A stretch of DNA of 64,000 nt from Eubacterium plexicaudatum ASF492 (GCF_000364225.2 NZ_AQFT02000001.1:5940501-6004500), one strand, 5' to 3'. Shown: positions 9,339 through 21,211, numbered from the stretch's first letter. The notes: generated by a model not told the origin, from the sequence alone. Numbers and translations are program-made.

Positions 9339-11470
9339 ATGAAAAGACGCAAACGGGTACTGGCAGTCCTGCTGGCAGCAGTGATGTGCGTTTCGGCCTT
9401 CATAACAGGTGAACGGCTGGAACTGCGAGCCAATACGTCGGCACTGGCATCAAGTTATAATACAAATGTGAACTATATTGCATATGCTACGGATGTGGAA
9501 GACCAGGCGCAGACGAATTACTGCTGGGCATATATGGCAAATGCCGTTTTGGAATCATACTTACTGAAAACGGCAGCGGCATCCGGTGTGAATCTGAGCG
9601 AATGGGATATGATTAATCAGCTTGTCAGCGGATCCTATGCGTATTCGGATTTGTATACGGGCGGCAGCTATAAGCAGGCGATTGCTTATTGGACGAGAGG
9701 GAGTCAGTACGGGCCGCGTTCGGAATCGGATTCCGGTCTGACAGACTATTATGTGAGCGAGACGGCGGAGCTTGGCAGGTATCAGAGGGAAAATCCGCAA
9801 ACCAAGCTCAATTACATACAGCAGATTAAAAATCTGGTTGTCACTTACGGTGCGGCAGGGGTCAGTGTTTACTTTTCCGCACAGGACCGCGCGGCAACAA
9901 CGAGAGATGGAGCATATTACTATCCGCAGGAAATCAGTCCCGGTGTCAACCATGGTGTAACCGTGGTAGGGTGGGATGATAACTTTGCACCGCAATGGTT
10001 TTACAATGGTCTGACGACACCGCATCAGCCGCAGAATAAAGGAGCGTTTCTCGTTAAAAACAGCTGGGGACGTTATGATCCGAGCAGTATCGGCGGAAAT
10101 ACGGGATATTACTGGATTTCTTATGATAACTATTTTCAGGACGCGTTTTCCGTTACACAGGTAACCAGACGCTCCGGCCTTTATCATCAGGTGTATGAGA
10201 CGGATTACCGTGGGCTGTATGACTATGGAACAGGCAGCAGCTACAGCCGTACGTATCAGTTAAGCGGCGGCGCACAGTGGCTGACTGCGATTGCGACTTA
10301 TGTAAAGGCAGGCGCGAACTATCGGTTTTATTTAAACGGACAGGAGCTGACACAGTGCGGCGGTACGATGGCGCAGAGCGGTTATCATACGTTTCAGCTG
10401 TCCAATCCGGTGCTTGTAAGCGGAAATACGATGGAGCTGCGGGCAGAAGTGAATGGCAATGCCGAAGCCGTGCCGTTAGCCTGTTCCGCACGCAGTTATG
10501 AGCCGGAGGGCGGAAATGTATGCCTGAAAGCGTTTACGAAGACGCAGTGGGGATATACGCCAGGGGATTCGGGCTGGAATTCGGGCTGGAATCAGGGAAC
10601 GGCACCGTCTTCCATAACCGGTGTAACGATTACGCCACAGGACTGTTCGGTTATGCAGGGCACAAGCCGTGCGTTTCAGGCAAGAGTGCTTGGCACCGGG
10701 CAGCCGCTGCAGCGTATTGACTGGCAGATCAGCGGAGTCAGTTCTCCGAATACGAGAATCAGTGACAGCGGTGTTTTGTATGTGGGAGCTGACGAAGGAT
10801 CTACCGTATTATATGTGTACGCAAATTCGAAAGATAATCCGATACACAGTGCGGCAGCCAGAGTGGAGGTGATCAGAACCACCAATTCCGGTTCCGGCCA
10901 GACTTCCGGGAGTACCAATATCAATGGTACGCCGAATACCGGTTCACAGATTACCGGAACGGTTGTAACAAAAGACCCGGATCCGTCTGAGAATGAGACG
11001 TCAAATATTAACGGAAGCAAAGAACAGGACCCGAGCGCGGCACGGGATACCGTACGTGTCGGAACGGTTGACAAAGGCGTTTATTCCGTCTGGGAGGATG
11101 GAACGGCCGAGTATACGAAGTGTGTCGCGCCGAATCGCACAAGCATCAGTATACCTGCGGAGGTCAAAATAAACGGAAAGAACTATGCGGTTTCCGTTTT
11201 GGATGAAGCTTGTATGCGTGGTCAGAAAAAGGTCAAAACGGTAACGATCGGAAGCAATGTATCCCAGATTGAAGAAAATTCTTTTTATGGATGCAAAAAT
11301 CTGAAAAAATTAAAATCAAATCCGAATTGCTGGAATATATCGGCGAAGACGCTTTTCGAGGCATTGCAGCAAACGCCGTGATCTATGTACCGCAGGGCTG
11401 TCTGAAAGAATATCGGGAGATGGTGCGGGAGTCCGGGAACGAGAGTGTCCGGGTAAAAACCTATCATTAA
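9339..11470 (+). CDS. Secreted papain-like (C1) cysteine protease with Ig-like and BspA leucine-rich repeat domains (one frameshift as read)
   Basis: The start is ATG 9339 behind AAAGGAGGAGG. A signal peptide (KRRKRVLAVLLAAVMCVSAF) is followed by the C1 protease domain: QTNYCWAY holds the catalytic Cys (about residue 65), GVNHGVTVVGWDD the His (about 212) and LVKNSWG the Asn (about 243). A beta-sandwich lectin-like region (about 300-410), a Big_2-like domain (about 425-515), a Ser/Thr/Asn linker and a C-terminal BspA-type LRR follow. As read, it stops at 11381. Adding one A to the AAAA at 11312-11315 continues the LRR (KSELLEYIGEDAFRG) to a stop at 11470. It is likely an extracellular, host- or glycan-facing protease. 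Confidence 0.85.
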
Positions 11471-11477
11471 AACATGT

Positions 11478-11523
11478 GGATAATGCTTTGCATCTGCAGC
11501 AGACAAAGCATTATCCATTTTTT
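11478..11523 (+). terminator. Rho-independent terminator after the papain-like protease
   Basis: A 13-bp perfect stem (GGATAATGCTTTG / CAAAGCATTATCC) with a 13-base loop is followed by ATTTTTTATTT, just after the frameshift-corrected stop at 11470. Its position supports that corrected stop. Confidence 0.88.
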
Positions 11524-11692
11524 ATTTGGAAAACACAAAAAGACACATATTTTCACGATTTTGTGTATTTTTAATCACAAAACAAACACAATTAAACGGT
11601 AAACTGCTAATTGTAAACAACGAACAGCCAAATTCATCCAAAGCATGGATGAAGATTCATAAATTAAGAAATCAACGAGAGGAGATATCAAT

Positions 11693-13414
11693 ATGGAAAA
11701 CAATCAGAACAATCAGAACAATTATTACAGCGATCCGGAAAATAACACAAATGATACGGCCAACACAGGAAATGCAAATGAAGAAAACGGCACAGCCGGA
11801 CAGCAGGAATCCGGCTCCACTTACAGTTACAGTTATCTGAATCAGGAACAGAAAAATCCGAACAATGTATGGCGTGCGGATGAAAATATGGCGGGCGCAT
11901 ATACGAATGCACAGCAGAGCAGCTACAATCCGTATACAAATACACAGGCAAATACGGACGGTACGTATGGAAGCGCTCAGACCGGTACAAACGGTGCATA
12001 CGGCGGACAGACCAATGCAAATGGAGCATATAACGCATACGGAAACGGACAGACCGGTTATGACTATTCCAATATATACGGCAGCTCGGATAATCAGCAG
12101 GCAGGCTGGAATACGTATGGCGACGCAAAAGCACAGAAAAAAGAAGAACGTGCGAAAAAACGTGCGGAACGCAAAGCAAACGGCAGTGCAAATAGCAATT
12201 TTGGCATAAAACTTGCAAAATGTGCTTCGATCGCGCTTGTATTTGGTCTTGTGGCGGGAACGGCGTTTGAAGGATCCTCGTATCTGGCAGGCAGCCTGCT
12301 TGGAACAAATAAAAATGAGGCAAATGTATCGGTCGATGACAGCGCAGATCAAAAGACACCTGCGTTGGAAGGCAGTACAAAACAAACGGTTCCGGTTACA
12401 GCCTCACAGACCGGTACCAACGGCGTGTCGGCGATTGTAAAAGAATGTATGCCATCTATCGTGGCAATTACGACTCTGAGCCAGAAACAGCTCCAGAACT
12501 GGTTCGGACAGATACAAAGTTATGAAGAGCCGAGTGCGGGCAGCGGAATACTGATCAGCGAAGACCAGGACAGTCTGTACATTGCTACAAACAATCATGT
12601 AATTCAGGGTGCAACGACACTGACGATTCGTTTCTGTGATAATACGACAGCATCGGCAGAGGTTAAAGGAACCGATCCAAGTGTGGATCTGGCAGTTGTT
12701 CAGGTAAAAAAAGAAGATGTCAAAGCAGAAACATTAGAGGCAATTAAAGTGGCAACTTTGGGTGATTCCGAAAAAGTCGAAGTGGGCTATCAGGCAATTG
12801 CGATTGGTAATGCATTGGGTTACGGACAGTCTGTAACGGTTGGCTATATCAGTGCACTGGAGCGTGAAGTGACGACACAGGATGAAAGTACGGGAAAGAG
12901 CTATTCGAACAATCTTATTCAGACAGATGCGGCAATTAACCCTGGCAACAGCGGCGGCGCACTGTTAAACAGCAATGGAGAGGTAATTGGCATTAATTCT
13001 GCCAAATATAACGATACATCCGTAGAAGGTATGGGGTTTGCAATTCCGTCGAATACGGCAAAACTTGTCTTTGAGGATTTGATTAACAAAAAAGAAGTAT
13101 CCGAAGACAAGGCAGCTTATCTCGGCATTCGTCCGGAAGATGTGACGGCTATGGTAGCGGAAGCGTATAATATGCCGCTGGGAGTATTTGTAAAGGAAGT
13201 CATCAAAGGTACGGCAGCAGATCAATATGGTGTGCAAGCCGGTGATATTATTACAAAAATAGACGGCAGAGACATTCAGTCAAGTGAAGCGCTGCTGCAA
13301 AGACTCAGCTATTATGAGGCAGGTACACAGGTAGAAGTGGTCGTACAGCGTCCGTCGCAAACCGGTTACAGTGAAGTGACCTTGTCCGTAGTACTTGGAA
13401 AAAAAGAGTCATAA
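11693..13414 (+). CDS. htrA: HtrA/DegP-type serine protease
   Basis: 573 aa. An N-terminal cytoplasmic tail of about 150 residues is rich in Asn, Gln, Gly and Tyr, with degenerate NGAYGG and TGTNGAYG-like repeats. A membrane anchor (about 175-195) precedes an extracellular S1C protease domain. The catalytic triad is His in NNHVIQ, Asp in DPSVDLAVV and Ser in NPGNSGGALL. A PDZ domain follows (about 470-570). It serves envelope protein quality control. The start is ATG 11693 with GAGAGGAG upstream. The gene stands alone between two terminators. The compositional bias of its 5' end produces long open antisense frames that are not genes. Confidence 0.95.
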   Translation: MENNQNNQNNYYSDPENNTNDTANTGNANEENGTAGQQESGSTYSYSYLNQEQKNPNNVWRADENMAGAYTNAQQSSYNPYTNTQANTDGTYGSAQTGTNGAYGGQTNANGAYNAYGNGQTGYDYSNIYGSSDNQQAGWNTYGDAKAQKKEERAKKRAERKANGSANSNFGIKLAKCASIALVFGLVAGTAFEGSSYLAGSLLGTNKNEANVSVDDSADQKTPALEGSTKQTVPVTASQTGTNGVSAIVKECMPSIVAITTLSQKQLQNWFGQIQSYEEPSAGSGILISEDQDSLYIATNNHVIQGATTLTIRFCDNTTASAEVKGTDPSVDLAVVQVKKEDVKAETLEAIKVATLGDSEKVEVGYQAIAIGNALGYGQSVTVGYISALEREVTTQDESTGKSYSNNLIQTDAAINPGNSGGALLNSNGEVIGINSAKYNDTSVEGMGFAIPSNTAKLVFEDLINKKEVSEDKAAYLGIRPEDVTAMVAEAYNMPLGVFVKEVIKGTAADQYGVQAGDIITKIDGRDIQSSEALLQRLSYYEAGTQVEVVVQRPSQTGYSEVTLSVVLGKKES

Positions 13415-13440
13415 ATGAAAATCCGTAATAAAAAACAGCT

Positions 13441-13484
13441 GAAAACGCCTGTTTATCCGGAAATAGGATAAAACAGGCGTTTTC
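13441..13484. terminator. Bidirectional terminator between htrA and the MATE gene
   Basis: GAAAACGCCTGTTT pairs with AAACAGGCGTTTTC around a short AT-rich loop, with T runs on the + side and an A-rich flank for the opposite strand. It separates convergent genes. The inner arms differ by one base in a T/A run, like the other homopolymer discrepancies here. Confidence 0.85.
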
Positions 13485-13488
13485 TTTC

Positions 13489-14822
13489 TTATGATCGGTT
13501 GTTTCCGCCGGCAGGCAGCCTGCGGTAAAAGAAAATCGAAATTCCCGTTCCGATACACCAGCCTACCGGCCAGGCGCACCAGATTCCGGTTGCGGCATTG
13601 CATATGGACGAAAACAAAAATGCCAGTACGACCCGAAGAATCAGATCGGAAAAGGTAGCTGCCATAAACTGCCACATGGCTCCTGCTCCGCGCAGAATGC
13701 CGTCTGCAATCAGCTTTACGGAAATGACAAAATAAAACGGAGATAAAATCTGCAGAAATTGTCGTCCGGCCTCAAGCGCTTTGTCGGAAGAGGCATCCAT
13801 AAACAATAAAAGCAGGTAGTTACCAAAACACAGATACGACAGGGAAAGCGGGATGCATAAAAGAAGGATAAGTTTTATTCCGCCCCAAAAGCCTTCCCTG
13901 ACCCTTGTATATTGATTGGCTCCGATATTTTGTGCCGAAAAATTGGACATGCCGTTGCCGATGGTCGTAAAGGAAGTGATAACCAGGTTGTTGAGTTTTA
14001 CGGCTGCGGAATATCCGGCGGCAACGCTGACACCAAAGCTGTTGATGCAGCCCTGAATCATCATATTGCCGATGGAAATAAAAGATTGCTGCAAAATACT
14101 TGGTACGGCAATGACGGACAGTTTTTTCAGCAGATTCCGGGAAAAACGAGCGGCATTGTCCGCCGGAATCGTGGACAGACGTTTAAAAATCAGAACCAGA
14201 GAGCAGATACAGCTGACGCCCTGGCATAAGAAAGTTGCCCATGCGGTACCGGCAATTCCCATTGAAAATGTCCGGACAAATACAATGTCCGTTACGATAT
14301 TGGCTCCGGAAGATACGGCTAAAAACAGAAACGGCGTTTTGGAATCTCCCAGAGCCGAAAAAATTCCGGTCGCAATATTATAAAAAATAAAAAAGGCAGT
14401 CCCAAAATATAAATTTTCAAATATATGGCCGAATCATTTAAAATTTCTACCTGAGTCTTCATAAGTCTGAGCATCATGTTACATGATAAAAATCCAAATG
14501 CCATCAGAAAGCCGCATAATACGGCACTGGCGGTCAGAGCCGTATAAATGGTAGTTTTCATATTTTTATAATCTTTGGCTCCGAAAAATTGTGATACCAT
14601 GACGGAACATCCCATATTGCATCCAAATGCGAAAGCGATAAAAATCAGCGTAATATTATAACTGTTGCCTACGGCAGCCAGTGCGTATTCACCGATAAAT
14701 TTTCCTGCTACCAGCGAATCGGCGATATTATACAGCTGTTGAAAAATAATGCTTCCAAACATAGGAATACAGAAAGACCAAAGTACTTTTTGCGGGTTTC
14801 CGACTGTCAAATCTTTGTTCAT
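13489..14822 (-). CDS. MATE family multidrug/toxin exporter (one frameshift as read)
   Basis: A cation-coupled efflux protein of about 445 aa with 12 hydrophobic segments. The start is MNKDLTVGNPQKVLW at 14822 with GGAGGTAATCATT upstream. The first half runs through YNIADSLVAGKFIG and FFGAKDYKNMKT. The frame breaks at the A6 run 14382-14387 (plus strand), and one more base rejoins GLPFLFFYNIATGIF and GDSKTPF, the conserved MATE loop. The second half ends near RRLPAGGN. It is divergently transcribed from a LysR regulator 114 bp away, a common arrangement for an inducible exporter. The substrate is unknown. Confidence 0.88.
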
Positions 14823-14935
14823 AATGATTACCTCCGATTGTTCGGCTTGTCCGAACGTTTGGAAAGTATTATAATATGAAACAGGTGAGATTAAAAATAT
14901 ATAGATGATATGGGAGACATATAAAAAACTGATAC

Positions 14936-15911
14936 ATGAGCATAAATTACGAATATTATAAGATTTTTTACTATGCTGCAAAATATAAAAACTTTACACA
15001 GGCAGCATCTGCATTGGGAAGCAGCCAGCCGAATGTGACGAGAATCATGAAACTGCTTGAAACAGAGTTAAACTGCAAGCTGTTTGTACGGGAACCAAGA
15101 GGAATCGAACTGACGGACGAAGGAAAACGCTTATATGCGCATGTGAAAGCGGCTGTCATACGGCTGGAACATGTGCAGGAAGAACTCTCTGTCCGGATGC
15201 CGGGTACGGGAACGGCAGTGATCGGAGCGACGGAAACGGCCCTGCATTTGTTTCTGCTGGACGCACTTCACGAATTTAAAGAAGCGTATCCGAAAATCAG
15301 AATAAAAATACAAAATCATACGACGCCCGAAATATTAAAAATCTGGCTTTTGGAAGGCTGGACTTTGCGGTATTAACAACGCCGTTTGAACTGCAGAAAT
15401 CATTTGTCAGCAGCGAACTGCTGACGTTTCGGGAAATACTTGTCACAGGTACCCGGTATGCAAATCTGGCTGAAGGAACGTGGCAGATCGAACAGTTAAA
15501 AGACTATCCATGGGTAGGGCTTTCCAAAGAGACGGCAACATATGAACATTATAAACAATTTTTTCAGAGCGGCAGATAGAAATGGAACCGGATATGGAAG
15601 CGATGACTTCGGATCTTTTAATACCGCTGATTCGAAATAATTTCGGAATCGGTTTTGTACCGGAAATGCTGGCACATCCGCTGCTGCAGCGGCAGATACT
15701 TGTACACGTACCGCTTGCATGTGACCTGCCCGAGCGCAAAATCTGCCTTGTATTTGACAAAGACAGAGCTAGAAATCCGGTTTCGGTCGAGCTGCAGAAA
15801 TATTTAAAAAATATATTTTATATACGGATAAACGATAACCTGTTTTTCATTCAAATGTATGCATTTTTTGTTTTCAACAGCCGGTATTCATGCTATACTG
15901 AAAAAAGATGA
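14936..15911 (+). CDS. LysR family transcriptional regulator (two frameshifts as read)
   Basis: The N-terminal winged HTH is clear: YYAAKYKNFTQAASALGSSQPNVTR, then LLETELNCKLFVREPRGIELT (more than 20 residues conserved in two pieces). The frame is lost at the A5 run 15337-15341 and again near 15577. Adding one base at each gives a continuous effector domain (GRLDFAVLTTPFELQ; IPLIRNNFGIGFVPEML), totalling about 324 aa, the family norm. It is divergent from the MATE gene and probably controls it in response to a small ligand. The last 25 residues are unusually hydrophobic and AT-coded, so the true end may be slightly earlier. Confidence 0.78.
15894..15899 (+). promoter_or_regulatory. Extended -10 promoter for ogt-dnaE
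   Basis: TATACT preceded by TGC forms an extended -10 element, 52 bases before the ATG at 15951. A TTGTTT lies about 19 bases upstream. It overlaps the very end of the reconstructed LysR frame. Confidence 0.5.
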
Positions 15912-15950
15912 TATTGGAAGAAACAGAGACAGACGGCAAAGGAGAAAATA

Positions 15951-16484
15951 ATGGTTTATATTTGCAAATACGAGTCACCAATCGGGAGTATGACCGCAGC
16001 CAGCAATGGGATTGCGCTGACGGGCCTTTGGTTTGACGGACAAAAATATTTTGGCAGTACTCTTTCCGAACGGTATGAAGAGCGGGATTTGCCGGTATTT
16101 GCGAAGACAAGAGACTGGCTGGATTTGTATTTTTATGGGAAAAATCCGGATTTTATGCCTCCGCTTGTGGTTATCGGATCCGATTTTAGAAAAGCGGTAT
16201 GGAATATTTTGCGGCAGATTCCGTATGGACAGACGATGACGTATGGAGAAATTGCAAAAAAAATGGCAAAGCAGATGGGAACGGCACAGATGTCCGCACA
16301 GGCAGTGGGAGCAGCGGTTGGCCGCAACCCGATTTCCGTATTGATACCCTGTCACAGAGTAGTCGGATCGAACGGAAGCCTGACCGGATATGCGGGAGGG
16401 ATAGAAAAAAAGGCGGCTTTGCTGGAATTGGAAAAAGTAGATATGAAGCAATTTGACTGGGAATATTCAGACACGCTTTCGTAA
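15951..16484 (+). CDS. ogt: Methylated-DNA--[protein]-cysteine S-methyltransferase
   Basis: A 177-aa suicide DNA-repair protein that transfers the alkyl group from O6-alkylguanine to its own cysteine. The active-site motif IPCHRVVG is at about residues 131-138, preceded by AVGAAVGRNP and the helix-turn-helix residues QIPYGQTMTYGEIA. The N-terminal domain (MVYICKYESPIGSMTAASN) is of Ogt type. GGAGAAA sits just before the ATG. It lies 26 bp upstream of dnaE and is likely co-transcribed. Confidence 0.95.
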   Translation: MVYICKYESPIGSMTAASNGIALTGLWFDGQKYFGSTLSERYEERDLPVFAKTRDWLDLYFYGKNPDFMPPLVVIGSDFRKAVWNILRQIPYGQTMTYGEIAKKMAKQMGTAQMSAQAVGAAVGRNPISVLIPCHRVVGSNGSLTGYAGGIEKKAALLELEKVDMKQFDWEYSDTLS

Positions 16485-16510
16485 TCAGATAGGAACAGGA
16501 GCAGAATCAA

Positions 16511-19500
16511 ATGGCATTTGCACATTTACACGTCCATACCGAATACAGCCTGTTAGACGGTTCGAATAAAATTCAGGAGTACGTATCCTGTATCAAAGAG
16601 CTTGGCATGAACGCGGCAGCCATTACGGACCATGGGCTATGTATGGAGTTATCGAATTTTATAAAGCCGCCAAAGCAGCAGGAATTAACCCGATTTTAGG
16701 CTGCGAGGTATATGTCGCGCCGAATTCTCGTTTTGACAGAGAACGTGTCAGCGGAGAAGATCGCTACTATCATCTCGTGCTGCTTGCGGAAAATAACGAG
16801 GGGTACGGCAATCTGATGAAGATTGTTTCCAAAGGTTTTGTGGATGGCTTTTACTACCGGCCGCGTGTGGATATGGAGGTACTGGGGCGGTTTCACAAAG
16901 GCATTATAGCAACCGGTGCATGTATTGCCGGTGAAGTGCAGAGAGAGCTTCTGCGCGGCAATTATGAAAAAGCAAAAGAAGCGGCGTTAAAATACGAAGC
17001 CTGTTTTGGAAAAGGAAATTTTTTTCTGGAACTTCAGGATCATGGACTGCCGCAGCAGAAAATGGTCAATCCGCAGCTGATGCGGTTGAGTGAAGAAACA
17101 GGAATCGAACTCGTAGCAACGAATGATGTGCATTATACATATGAAAAGGACGCGGAAGCGCATGATATTCTGCTCTGTATCCAGACCGGAAAAAACTGCA
17201 GGACGAAGACCGTATGCGCTATGAAGGCGGGCAGTATTATGTCAAGACGGAACAGGAGATGCGCCAGCTGTTTCCATATGCACCGCAGGCAGTGGAAAAT
17301 ACACAAAAGATTGCGGATCGCTGTCAGGTAGAGATTGAATTCGGCAATACAAAAGTGCCCAAATATGATGTCCCGGATGGCTACACTGCCTGGGAATATT
17401 TGAATAAGCTATGCTATGACGGTCTGTCCGAGCGGTATCCGGGACGGGAGGAAACGTTAAAATCCCGTCTGGAATATGAACTGGACGTTATACGGACGAT
17501 GGGATATGTCGATTATTTTCTGATTGTATGGGATTACATTCATTTTGCAAAAGAACATGGGATCAGCGTAGGCCCGGGACGCGGCAGTGCGGCCGGGTCA
17601 CTGGTGGCGTATACAACAGGAATTACGAATATTGATCCGATTAAATACAACCTGATCTTTGAGCGGTTTTTAAATCCGGAGCGTGTATCCATGCCCGATA
17701 TTGACGTGGATTTTTGTTTTGAAAGAAGACAGGAAGTTATTGATTATGTGGTGGAAAAATACGGAAAAGAATGCGTAACGCAGATTGTGACATTCGGTAC
17801 GCTTGCGGCACGGGGGGTAATCCGCGATGTCGGCCGTGTGATGGATATCCCATATGCATTTGTAGATTCGATTGCCAAAAATATTCCGTCCGAACTTGGA
17901 ATTACGATACAAAAAGCGCTGCAGATGAATCCGGATCTGCGCAAAATATATGAAGAAGACGAGACGGTTACAAAGCTGATCAATATGTCCATGCGTCTGG
18001 AAGGACTGCCGAGACATACTTCTACGCATGCGGCCGGTGTGGTAATCAGTCAGATGCCGATGGATGAATATGTACCGCTGTCCAGAGGCACCGACGGTAT
18101 GATTACGACGCAGTTTACAATGACGACACTGGAAGAGCTCGGCCTGCTGAAAATGGATTTTCTCGGTCTGCGTACACTGACTGTAATTGACAGCGCCGCA
18201 AGACTGGCAAAGAAAAGTACCGGAATTGCGATTGATATGGATCATATTGATTTCGAAGATCAAAAAGTACTGGAATCGTTGGGAACCGGGCGCACGGACG
18301 GGGTCTTTCAGCTGGAAAGTTCCGGCATGAAAAATTTTGTCAAGGAATTAAAGCCGCAAAGTCTGGAGGATGTAATCGCAGGCATTGCGCTCTATCGCCC
18401 GGGTCCGATGGACTTTATACCGGCATATGTGCGCGGCAAAATATGCATGGGGAGATTCGGTACGACTGTCCGCAACTGGAGCCGATCTTATCTCCGACGT
18501 ATGGATGTATCGTCTATCAGGAACAGGTTATGCAGATCGTGCGTGATCTGGCCGGCTATACTTTGGGGCGCAGTGATATTTTGCGTCGTGCCATGTCCAA
18601 GAAAAAGGGCAAGGTTATGGAAGAAGAGCGCAAAAACTTTGTCTACGGCAACGAAGAGCAGGGAGTAAAAGGCTGTGTCGCAAATGGGATTGACGAGAAG
18701 GTGGCAAACAAGATTTATGATGAAATGATAGATTTTGCCAAATATGCATTTAACAAGTCGCACGCGGCGGCTTATGCCGTTATTTCTTATCAGACCGCCT
18801 ATTTAAAATACTATTATCCGGTAGAGTTTATGGCGGCGCTGATGACTTCCGTAATGGCAAATATCAATAAAGTGTCCGAGTACATTCAGACATGCCGGAA
18901 TATGGGCATTGCGATTCTGTCGCCGGACGTCAACGAAGGAGAAAGCGGGTTTTCCGTATCCGGAGGCAATATCCGTTATGGTCTGTCCGCAATAAAAAGT
19001 GTTGGGCATCCGGTTATTACCGCTTTGATCAAAGAGCGGCACGAGCATGGCCCATATAAAAATCTGGAGGACTTTATTACGCGTTTGAGCAATAAGGAAC
19101 TGAATAAACGGGCTGTGGAAATTTTGTGAAAGCCGGTGCGCTGGATGGACTGGCAGGAAATCGCCGCCAGAAAATGCTTACGTTTCCTCAGATTATGGAC
19201 AGTATTGCGCATGAGAAAAAAAACAGCATGAGTGGACAGATGACACTGTTTGACCTTGTCGCAGAAGAAGATAAAAAGATTACGAGATTCGCATGCCGGA
19301 CGTAAGCGAATTTGATAAGGAAATGCTGCTGGGCTTTGAAAAAGAAGTGCTCGGTGTGTATATCAGCGGGCATCCGCTGGAAGAATACGAGGACAAATGG
19401 AAGAAAAATATTACGGCGAAGACAACGGACTTTTTACTGGATGAAGAAACCGGTACGGCGAAAGTGTATGATAATCAGAAAGCGACCGTCGGCGGCATGA

Positions 19501-19985
19501 TGGTGCAGCGTACGATTAAATATACAAAAACAATCAGACTATGGCGTTTCTGACACTGGAAGATCTGGTCGGTATGCTGGAAATTATCGTATTTCCACGG
19601 GATTATGAAAAATACAAAAATATTTTGAAAATGATGCAAGAATTTTTGTAGAAGGCCGGGTAACGATAGAGGAAGAAAAAACGGCAAATTAATTTTGGAA
19701 CGTGTGTACTCGTTTGATGAGACACAAAAAGAACTGTGGCTTCAGTTTCCGGACATGGAAAGCTATGCCGCACAGGAAATGCGTGTGCTGGAACAGCTGC
19801 GCGCATCGGACGGGCAGGATGAGGTTGTCGTTTATATTAAAGACCGCAAAGTGATGAAACGGCTGGGCCCACGGTGGCGGGTTGCTGCCACATTGGCATT
19901 TGCACAGACGCTTTCGGCCGTATACGGACAAAATAATGTCAAAGTTGTGGAAAAGAAGGTTGCAAACGGAAGCAAAAGATATTAG
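16511..19985 (+). CDS. dnaE: DNA polymerase III subunit alpha (eight frameshifts as read)
   Basis: The replicative polymerase catalytic subunit, about 1,158 aa. The PHP domain opens with HLHVHTEYSLLDG. The polymerase core shows GPGRGSAAGSLVAY and MPDIDVDF with the catalytic aspartates. A helix-hairpin-helix region and a C-terminal OB domain follow, ending VANGSKRY. As read, the frame breaks near 16633, 17200, 18439, 19122, 19275, 19528, 19615 and 19680. Each break is cured by adding one base to a G or A run (for example HG-AMYGVIEFYK at the first, VENFVKAGALDG at the fourth). An essential gene cannot plausibly be broken eight times, so I read this as one intact gene with sequencing undercalls. 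Confidence 0.93.
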
Positions 19986-20101
19986 AATAAGATAGAGATA
20001 CAGATAGAGGTACGGATATAGATATGGAGAATTGCAGCCTAAGGCTGATAATCATAGGAGTTTTATAGAAAATACAGAATCAAAGTAGGAGGATAGTAAG
20101 A

Positions 20102-21075
20102 ATGGCTAACGAGATTAATACGATTGGTGTACTGACAAGCGGCGGAGATGCGCCTGGCATGAATGCTGCAATCCGTGCGGTAGTTCGGGAGGCGATTGCA
20201 AACGGAAAAAGAGTAATGGGTATCAAAAGAGGATACGCAGGCCTTTTACAGGAAGAGATTTATGAAATGCATACAACGGATGTTTCAGATATTATTCAGC
20301 GCGGCGGTACAATCTTACAGACTGCGCGATGCAAAGAATTTACGACGGCCGAAGGACAGAAAAAAGGCGCTGAGATTTGTACACAGCATGGTATCGATGG
20401 CATGATTGTCATTGGCGGTGACGGTTCTTTCCGCGGTGCACAGAAACTGGCGTCATTTGGCATTAATACGGTAGGTGTCCCGGGAACGATTGACCTGGAT
20501 ATCGCATGTACGGATTATACAATTGGTTTTGATACGGCAGTAAATACGGCGATGGATGCCATTGACAAAGTGCGTGACACCTCTACGTCGCATGAGCGTT
20601 GTTCGATTATTGAGGTTATGGGACGCGGAGCAGGCTTTATCGCTCTGTGGTGTGGTATTGCAAACGGTGCGGAGAACGTACTTCTCCCGGAAAAATACGA
20701 TTATGACGAACAGGCGCTTGTTAACAATATTATTGATAATCGTAAAAAGGTAAAAAACATCATATTATTATTAATGCAGAAGGAATTGGACATTCTGCCA
20801 GCATGGCAAAACGAATTGAAGCAGCTACAGGTGTTGAAACAAGAGCTACGATCTTAGGATACATGCAGCGCGGCGGCCGTCCGACAGCAAGAGACCGAAT
20901 GATGGCATCTGTGATGGGTGCTTATGCTGTCGATTTATTATGTGAAGGAAAGAGCAACCGTGTTGTGGGTACGAAAGACGGCAAGCTGATGGATATGGAT
21001 ATTGATGAGGCGCTGAAAATGAAAAAAGATATTAATGCCTATGAATATCAGATCAGCTGTAATTTGTCAAAATAG
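20102..21075 (+). CDS. pfkA: 6-phosphofructokinase, ATP type (one frameshift as read)
   Basis: About 324 aa. It phosphorylates fructose-6-phosphate in glycolysis. Visible motifs are LTSGGDAPGMNAAIRA (ATP site), IGGDGSFRGA, PGTIDLD with the catalytic Asp, and FDTAVNTAMDAIDKVRDT. The frame breaks after KKVKN near 20750. One more G in the GG run gives KKHHIIINAEGIGHSA, the expected PFK strand, and joins to the C-terminal ORF through LGYMQRGGRPTARD. The start is ATG 20102 with AGGAGG (20089-20094). It stands 116 bp after dnaE and ends at a terminator. Leu inside PGTIDLD in place of the usual Asn is, to my knowledge, common in related Lachnospiraceae. Confidence 0.93.
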
Positions 21076-21102
21076 TAAACGGAAACTGTTATTGCATGGA
21101 AG

Positions 21103-21138
21103 CAGGCTGGTGTATGATCAATGCGTCAGCCTGTTTTT
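21103..21138 (+). terminator. Rho-independent terminator after pfkA
   Basis: CAGGCTG pairs with CAGCCTG across a 17-base loop and runs into TTTTT, 28 bases after the pfkA stop. Confidence 0.7.
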
Positions 21139-21211
21139 ATGTAAAGGATAAGGTAGCAGTGAAATTTGCGGGAATATAGGACAGCATATTACAATATGTA
21201 TAGGGAGTACG

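Noticed and set aside
11672..12385. A long, Cys-rich antisense ORF opposite the htrA 5' end.
   Set aside because: The NGT/AYG repeats of the HtrA tail create open frames on several strands. Codon use and lack of a start signal argue against a gene.
16511..19985. Several overlapping dnaE fragments that could be read as a split polymerase, intein remnants or programmed frameshifts.
   Set aside because: Eight breaks, all minus one in homopolymers, with no conserved slippery-site context and no intein motifs. Sequencing undercalls explain all of them.
19985..20101. Purine-rich repeats (GATAGAGATACAGATAGAGG) before pfkA as a possible regulatory array.
   Set aside because: Short, irregular and without symmetry. 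It may just be low-complexity leader sequence.
20490..20510. Asn to Leu in the PGTIDxD motif of PfkA as a possible loss of function.
   Set aside because: Both catalytic aspartates remain, and I recall the same Leu in many Lachnospiraceae PFKs. Not unusual.
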